DNA of 64,000 nucleotides from Mesocentrotus franciscanus (taxonomy: Eukaryota; Echinodermata; Echinoidea; Camarodonta; Strongylocentrotidae). Position numbers and translations under genes: made by a program. The notes beneath the pieces were generated by a model. That model did no database searches and was not told the DNA's origin. It saw only the letters and a program-made list of their open reading frames with translations. Of the stretch, positions 57,751 through 64,000 are shown piece after piece. Numbering within the stretch: the first letter of the stretch is position 1; each line of letters begins with the position of its first letter. Location: contig CP137683.1 in NCBI GenBank assembly GCA_037976565.1, forward strand, positions 8,934,976-8,998,975. Direction: 5' to 3'.

Positions 57751-59519
57751 TTAATACAAAGAAATTCTTAACTGAATCAGGAAGCAGGCTATTCATGAGT
57801 TTAAACATAAAGATTTTTTTTTTGTGCGTTTATATCAAAGATAGTCAATGTTTTAAATTCGAAAAATAGTGGTTTTGAATAGGCTAAACAATGGGAGCCA
57901 GCACATATAAGAATCGCTTTTGTTGCCATAAATATAAAGTGTTATTTTTTGTCTTTGCATTTGAAGCCCACACCAAATTACAATATGAAGCATTAAAGAT
58001 GTCTTTTTCAGGAAGATATTTTTTTGTCTTATGAAGTATACCAATATTCCTAGAAATACATGTAATTGTATATCGTATGTGTCGTAAGATTTTCATCAAT
58101 AAGAATACCTAAATTGTGTGTACATTTCTTACGTTTTAAGGGTACATTATCAATTACAATATTATGAGGAAAATCTTGGGTTTATGCATTTGTATGTTTA
58201 AAGTGTATGAAGCTCGTTTCATTAATATCAAGAGATAGTTTATTAATTTTTAACCAGTTAGATACTTTTGGTAATTCTAAACAAAGTATACGTATACGAG
58301 AAAAAAAATGGTGTCGTCAGTAAAAAGTATAAACGATAAAAGGGATGATGCATGGCTATATCATTAATATACAATAAGAAAAGAAGATAACCTAATATTG
58401 ATCCGTGTGGGAATCCACATTTAATTGTTAGATATTCCGATGAATATGAACCACATTCTCTTGCCGGAATGACAAATAATCTTTATACCACGAGAGAGCA
58501 ACTCCTCGAATTCCATAAATTGTTAAAGTTTTTAAAGCAAAATATTGTGATTTAGCGTATCAAACGATCTTGATAAATCCATAAAAATGCCCATAATATG
58601 TTTTTTAGCGGCCCTTTCCATTTAATATTTTATCATGCATTGAACCAAAGCTAGGTCAGTGGAATAGGATTTTCTGAAACCATATTGATTTAAATTAGAT
58701 ATTTCATGGTTATTTAAAAATGTATATAACCTATTATAAATTATTTTTCGAAAACTTTGGATATGCTAGAAGAATAGAGATGGGCCTATAATTGCTTATT
58801 TCATGTAGATCATCTTTTTTATATACCGGATTTACTTTAGCAATTTTTAGAGAGTTAGGACACTTGCCAGATGATTATGAAATATTGAAAATATGAGTTA
58901 GAGGAGAAGCAATTACATATATAATTTATTGAAGGAGCGATGTACTTATTCTGTCGTGACCTTGTGCTTTGTCTTTTGGTGAATATTGCCTTTTCTTTCC
59001 AATGATTTTATTTATAATTCCCAAAGTTAATTTAATATTAGATTTTAGTTTATTTGATTGTTTTGAATAATGCATTTTACAAGGAGTTCAAATAACGTTG
59101 GTTAATTGATTCCTGTTTTGTGTGTGTATCTCTCTCAATTTCGAGTAGTTGCGTGACATAAATAAATTTTATATTACCTATTTCTCGTATGAATAGATCT
59201 GTAAAAGGCCTTTTATCAAGGAAAATTGTTGTCGTAATACAATTGTAGCTTCTTATTAAAATTATCATATGCAATATTTACGTTCGACTGATTAAATACA
59301 TGTGACCATTCTTCGTGGATTAAATCATTTTTTAAAAATATATTCAATATTCTGGGGTGCTTCTTTCATATACATATATACAATATAAAAACATTTCATT
59401 GTGCTCGAACATCAAACCCAGTTGATTGAGATTTAACAGAAAAGAAGAACAAAAACGACAACAACAATGAAGTTATGTACGTGGAATTCCCGGTGAATAA
59501 TTTACTGAACCCTGGGGGA

Positions 59520-59760
59520 AATCGCATATTCAGCCAATAAATAGCACAGCTAGCCGATTTGTCTATAGCTGGGATGTTAAGGTATAGAGATCCTATATAG
59601 GATGGAGCCCCCTCTATTGGCCTTATGCGTACAGTCAGTGTGTTTGTCGCTACTGGAACACAATGTGACTGCTATCTCCCCCTTTTTTGTGATCCTACAA
59701 TTGCTCTGGCAACATTCATTCCAACGACATTTACACCAGGCATTTTGTTTCCCCAATTTG
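59520..59760. repeat. Conserved block, copy 4 of 4
   Basis: TATAGAGATCCTATATAGGATG, CCCCCTCTATTGG and TTTACACCAGGCATTTTG are shared with the other three copies. Confidence 0.8.
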
Positions 59761-60024
59761 TTTTAAAATTACCATTTTGTTTTTGTTTCCTTCAAAATGC
59801 ATGAATCAGGATGATCTTTTCTTTTTAGAGGACGTATAATAATATGCCAGCCATTATATATCTTGAGTAGTGCCCCAATGGAGAAGGCACTTTGGAGAAA
59901 TGAATAAAAATAGAAATTGATTATATTTGTATACATGACAAAAGAAAGAGTTGTCACTGAATATGTCACAATCCATTGACAAAATTGCCCATTTGAGATT
60001 CGCATAGCTTTAGTGATCTCATAT

Positions 60025-60315
60025 TTCAACCAACGAACCAACCAACCAATCAATAGAAAATGTAATATATCAAACAAACAATCAATTAATAAAGAAATCA
60101 ACCAACCAACAAACCAACCGATCGTTCATTCAGTCACTCAATCACTCAAGGAATCAAGCATTTACTTTAAAAAATACCAACCAATCAATCGATAATTCAA
60201 TCTATAAAACAAACATACAGACAACCAATCATTAACAGATCCGACCAACAAACCAACCAAGTGATCATTTAATCAATCAATCAGTCAGTCAGGCAGTCAA
60301 AACAACAACCATCGA
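60025..60315. repeat. CAAC/AATC tract, unit C
   Basis: Diverged counterpart of 27505-27815. Confidence 0.8.
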
Positions 60316-61151
60316 ACCCCCAATCAAATCAATGAAACGAGGAACAAAAATGTTGCGCATTAAGGCACTTCACACACACAAATAATTGTTAACATCTCGA
60401 AATCAAAATCAATAGGCCATGATATGTTTTTAATTATTCGAGGCTTTTAATGTAGAACATTAGAAAATTACAGATACTAATTGACATATTATATTCAAAA
60501 AAATTTACAGAGTAGAAGTTGAAGTTATTTGATTCATTATTACGGGCAAATAGAACTGACAAACGAAATTACTGATTTAATTTGCCATTTTTGTTTATGC
60601 GAACCTTTTACACGTTACAAATAGGGAGGCCCAATCGTGTGATCTTGTACAACAAAATAATACTTCTTAAATTTGCGAACATTTTATTAGAAGTAGGTTA
60701 AACGGATAGGGTAAGAGTGAATATTTTTTGATTACTTACTGTACATTAAAAGTCATATTTTAATATCAATTAAAGGGCCAATTAAACCTCACTACTACCA
60801 TTGGAAATTAGTTGTTAGCCTTCTCGTGTAAATATTACACGATTCAAATATTTGTTTTTGCAAATTGAAAGACATACTTTGATATTTAAAATTTAAGGCT
60901 CTATGTGTTACCATATTCCTCTTTGTGTCGTCATTTCTAATGCCTCGTTTGGTGCACTTTTTGAAATCATAACATTATGGAAATTTTATTTCATGAAACA
61001 AAGGATATTAAGAAAAAAATGTTAATGTTGGATGAGCAACACTAAATGTAGAGTGCACCAGAACTGCTCAATAAGTCATCATCATAATCATCTTCGTCAT
61101 CATTTGACCAAGGAAAACCTGGGGAAACTTTATTAATATTTTAGTGCGGCT

Positions 61152-61157
61152 TTTATT
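61152..61157 (-). terminator. AATAAA poly(A) signal, unit C
   Basis: Conserved position relative to flanking sequence in A/B, but now about 495 bases from the stop because of the insertion at 61165-61550. Confidence 0.4.
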
Positions 61158-61164
61158 CCTTAAA

Positions 61165-61550
61165 AACAAATGGAAAATAATGAGTAGACTGGAGTTTACG
61201 GAATAAACAATGACTACTTTTATTGCAGTAGTTTTTATTAGCGTAAGACTTAGCCTACTCCGAGGCATCAAAGGAGTGTTTTCTATTAGGGGGCGAAGTC
61301 CCAACGTGGGTGAAATGCACACACCGTTAAATCAAGGAGTTATTAATAACTCCTTGGTTAAATACAGCCAGCTACTCTGTAGATATATGTTTTGTGGTCA
61401 ACCAATCTTAGAAGAGCTATAGCTGCTCGACCCTGCGCAACACAACCCCTCCCAACCCCACCACCTAGGCTTACGCTACTTATATGGCTATGAGCATGAT
61501 GGGATAGACTTGGAATCAAATAATAGTACGTAAATATAGGCCTATATATT
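61165..61550. mobile_element. Insertion in the 3' UTR of the unit C small gene
   Basis: Unit A reads from CGCTAGCGATTCC through GGCTATT to TTCCTTAAAA in about 40 bases, whereas unit C has nearly 390 extra bases between TTCCTTAAAA and AAATGGCTATTTGCTAGCG. It includes the palindrome AAGGAGTTATTAATAACTCC. Class unknown. Confidence 0.6.
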
Positions 61551-61651
61551 AAATGGCTATTTGCTAGCGATTCCTCCCTCAAATTGGTCTGTCGCTACAA
61601 TTCAGTTGATCTCGATTAACTCGATCTCCAGACCGGTCCCGCATGTCCATT

Positions 61652-61870
61652 CTATTTCTTATCACCACCGCCGCCTCCAGGGTAGTTGCCCTTGCTCCCC
61701 GCGGACTGCAAATCAGAGACCGTACTTCCCGCTGGGACTCCACCATCATGAGACTTCGCAGTTGAGGACATCTGATCAGCTGCGGCGGTACCGGACTTGA
61801 TTCCATCTTTGCCGTAGCCCACGCGGTTGGCTCCAGCGCTCACCTGTGATGCAGGCTGATTCGAAGACAT
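61652..61870 (-). CDS. Unrecognised 72-residue protein, diverged copy in unit C
   Basis: Starts MSSNQPASQVSAGANR and ends NYPGGGGGDKK then stop. It has the same length as the A/B proteins, with no frameshift, and the splice acceptor TTTAACAG lies 7 bases before the ATG. The changes make it more acidic in the middle (KDGIKS, AAADQ, SHDGG). The upstream exon and promoter seen in A/B are not found: the homology stops at 62880 and continues in a repeated intron fragment. It may be a pseudogene, or use another first exon beyond the window. Confidence 0.5.
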   Translation of the reverse strand: MSSNQPASQVSAGANRVGYGKDGIKSGTAAADQMSSTAKSHDGGVPAGSTVSDLQSAGSKGNYPGGGGGDKK

Positions 61871-62875
61871 ATTGTATCTGTTAAAGTTGCAAAATTGTAG
61901 ACATGTTGACAAAGTGATGGAAACGGAATTGGGTGGGGGCATACAGAGGAAAACATTTTAAAGATAAAGTTGAGTTCTAAGAAATGTAAATATAACTCAT
62001 TTGTCGAACCTTTTATTCATTCTAATATGTTAGTGTGGAAGAGCATCATAGGAATAAAACATCACGATACTAATTGAAAGTAGCGAACAAGGGGGAAAAA
62101 GGCACTTTGTTTTGGTACAAATTCATTATTTTTTTTAAAGAGAAAAGAAATAAGGTTATATTCGAGCGAATCATGATGATCGAAAATAATATCGCTAGTG
62201 ATATTGATTTCGATACTACATCCGCAATGAGTAATATATTTAGCAATCATGATGATTATGCGGGCAACGAGGTACCCGAATATCGTCATATCATCATATG
62301 AGGATATTCATGGACCTCAATCGCTGCCTGAAATTATCCCGTTATTAAATCTGTTCTTATATTTTCACTTTTGTGTATGGCATGACAACATATATGATAT
62401 GTTTAATCAAGAACAAATGTTTAAGTTGACATATTTATGGTGTGTTAATTTTTGTGAAAAAGTAGTTTTGAAAAAGTAATTTGCATTACCCCATATTCTG
62501 AGTAAATCACCTTTTTAAGTTTCATTGCGCCGTACATATATGTGGAATAATCAACATTCAAGTTTACATTAACCGGATTTATTAGCTTAAACTCAAAATA
62601 AAAATTAAATCAATTGAAAGGTCTTAATAAAAAAAACAGAAATCATGATTTTTAACATTCTTCCAAATTTCGAGCAAAAATTTTTATTTTTAGTAAAATA
62701 AAAAAGCGAGTGGCATCCACCCTTATCTTATTCCTGGGTATTTTCTAAAGAGTTTTATTTTGGATGCCACGCTTTATTCCAAAGTGCTATGTATTTTTTT
62801 CTAGAGTCTTATGTTTTGCTGGTCTATATTGTAGATATTTGCTTACAGAAGCCAATGGAATACATAAAGTATATG

Positions 62876-63245
62876 TTGGCAAAGTGACGGAAACGGAATT
62901 GGGTGGGGGGCATACAGAGGAAAACATTTTATAGAGAAGGTTGAGTTCTAGGAAATGTGAAATCACACTTGTTGAACCTTTCATTGTTTTTAATATGTTA
63001 GTGTGGAAGAGCATCATAGAAATAAACATCACGATACTCATTGAAAGTAGCGAACGAGGGGAAAAGACACTTTGCTGTGGTACGAATTTCATTTCGATAT
63101 AAAATACAAGAAATAAGGTTATATTTGAGCGAATCATGAAAATATGCGAGCAGCGAGGTGCCCGAATATCGTCATATCATCATATGAGGATATTTATGAA
63201 CCTCGATCGCTGTCTGAAACTATCCCATTATTAAATTTGATACTT
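62876..63245. repeat. Second copy of intron fragment in unit C
   Basis: Repeats 61907-62345 (GACGGAAACGGAATTGGGTG, TTAGTGTGGAAGAGCATCATA, CGTCATATCATCATATGAGG). It is closer to unit A 29081-29460 than to its neighbour, so it may come from a further unit fused here. Confidence 0.75.
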
Positions 63246-64000
63246 ATAGGAAATAAAATCAAATAAATGTAGTTTATTTTATAATTGAATGAATTATTAG
63301 AGCAATTTATGCAGCTAACATGACATGAAAGTGTGCAGTTTTGTGTTTTATGAAAATCAAATTTCACTAAATTGACTCTATCCTGACCTACGAAGTCGCC
63401 TAAGGGGAAGTGGCTTTGTGAGTGACGTCAGAGCCGGGATATGCTTCACGCACCTATAGAGACTATAACTGCGATCTACACACAAATGTTCATAGAGTGG
63501 ATGTCAGTTCCACTCTCTCAAAACGATTGAAATATTGCCTGAATGGTCAATATCTGACATACAGTTGTCCTCTCCCAACCTGAAACATTTCCTAATGTCA
63601 ATATTCATGTCATTATTGGCATTGAAAAAGTGACAATATCCGTAAAATAACTGTTTACAACTCAACTTTTTCACCGGCTTTAAGCTTGCCAGCTGAGCTG
63701 TATGTACACGGAGATAGTATGAAAAATCAACCTAGCTGTGTTTCAAAACAAGATTACCTATAGTAGAATCATGTTCCGAGGTGGAATTTCCTTTGACATA
63801 ACAATGAATAATGTTTCTTCTCCATTTTCATTTGTCGATAACTATAATTACATAGAATAGTGTATTTCTCGCCGTTTTGTTTTGGTTTGGTTTCGTAAGG
63901 GTTTCGTCTATCGCGACTGAAATGCAAGCGTATAGTACTGTGTGTGTGCGGTGTGCAGTGCAGTCACGTTTACGTGTGTTTTGATGTGCGCGCAGGTAAT
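63246..64000. other. No gene confirmed; possible 5' exon at the right edge
   Basis: Mostly AT-rich. The last 120 bases turn GT/CpG-richer and end GCGCGCAGGTAAT, which looks like an exon end plus donor. Too little sequence to call. Confidence 0.3.

Larger units (their letters stand above)
56130..59460 (-). pseudogene. LINE reverse transcriptase (family 1, copy d), interrupted
   Basis: Best-preserved family-1 copy. From the 5' side on the minus strand: NYRPISILLAYPK (about 58750-58800), STDLALVQC (about 58630-58660), GIFMDLSRSFDTLNHNILL (about 58540-58600), the GVPQGS region (about 58400-58430, degraded), FTDD in place of FADD (about 58306-58320), thumb (58000-58140) and the C-terminal HFYPTRNSLNFHLINPK followed by HHGPDLWNALLDSINSCK (57235-57432). 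Insertions at 56228-57200 and 57426-57750 split it. Inactive. Confidence 0.8.
59480..63245. repeat. Duplication unit C (diverged)
   Basis: Collinear with 25590-30010 of unit A, but without the 1.4-kb LINE/fold-back insertion (25907-27316) and with its own insertions. Order kept: GTGGAATTCCC start, conserved block, CAAC/AATC tract, small-protein exon, intron sequence. Confidence 0.85.

Overview
This is eukaryotic (metazoan) draft genomic sequence. It has AT-rich non-coding DNA, split genes with GT-AG introns, degenerate LINE reverse-transcriptase remains, tRNA-derived SINEs, MITEs, satellites and two runs of exactly 500 N that mark scaffold gaps. Extracellular VWC/VWD/C8 exons, CR1/L2/Jockey-like LINE debris and a SINE with a Deu-like tail suggest a marine invertebrate, perhaps an ambulacrarian. 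The species cannot be fixed from the sequence alone. No prokaryotic operon, CRISPR array, rRNA or intact virus was seen.

Layout. 0.1-9.6 kb is almost wholly repeats: a GTGCCCC minisatellite, a GGGGTCCAGG-type satellite, an AGCATCGTCCA tandem repeat, a C2H2 zinc-finger gene fragment, pyrimidine-rich repeats, a large inverted AACTGGT/ACCAGTT satellite, and a tandem repeat that holds a TTAA-flanked piggyBac-type MITE next to its own empty site. After the first gap, 10.5-17.9 kb holds three copies of a Helitron-like non-autonomous element, one inverted and two in tandem. Each carries a tRNA-Gly(CCC)-like sequence, and the copies carry different numbers of a palindromic subunit. 18.2-20.35 kb contains four phase-compatible exons of a secreted VWC-VWD-C8 protein, the only clearly recognised conserved host protein here.

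23.6-63.2 kb is a segmental-duplication cluster. Units A (about 25.63-35.32 kb) and B (about 36.15-45.82 kb) are nearly identical and are separated by the second gap, so they may be two haplotypes of one locus. Unit C (about 57.2-63.2 kb) and a truncated unit (52.8-54.1 kb) are older, diverged relatives. Units A, B and C each carry a small minus-strand gene whose 72-residue Ser/Gly/Ala-rich product I do not recognise. In A and B it has a plausible CCAAT/TATA promoter, a non-coding first exon, a strong splice donor, a coding second exon and a poly(A) signal. Unit C keeps the coding exon but has no visible first exon or promoter and has an insertion before its poly(A) signal. The rest is LINE remnants, SINEs, microsatellites and fold-back elements.

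The most useful leads are the unrecognised 72-residue protein family, the Helitron-like element with its tRNA cassette and variable palindrome array, the filled/empty pair of TTAA sites, and whether A/B is a real duplication or an assembly artefact.
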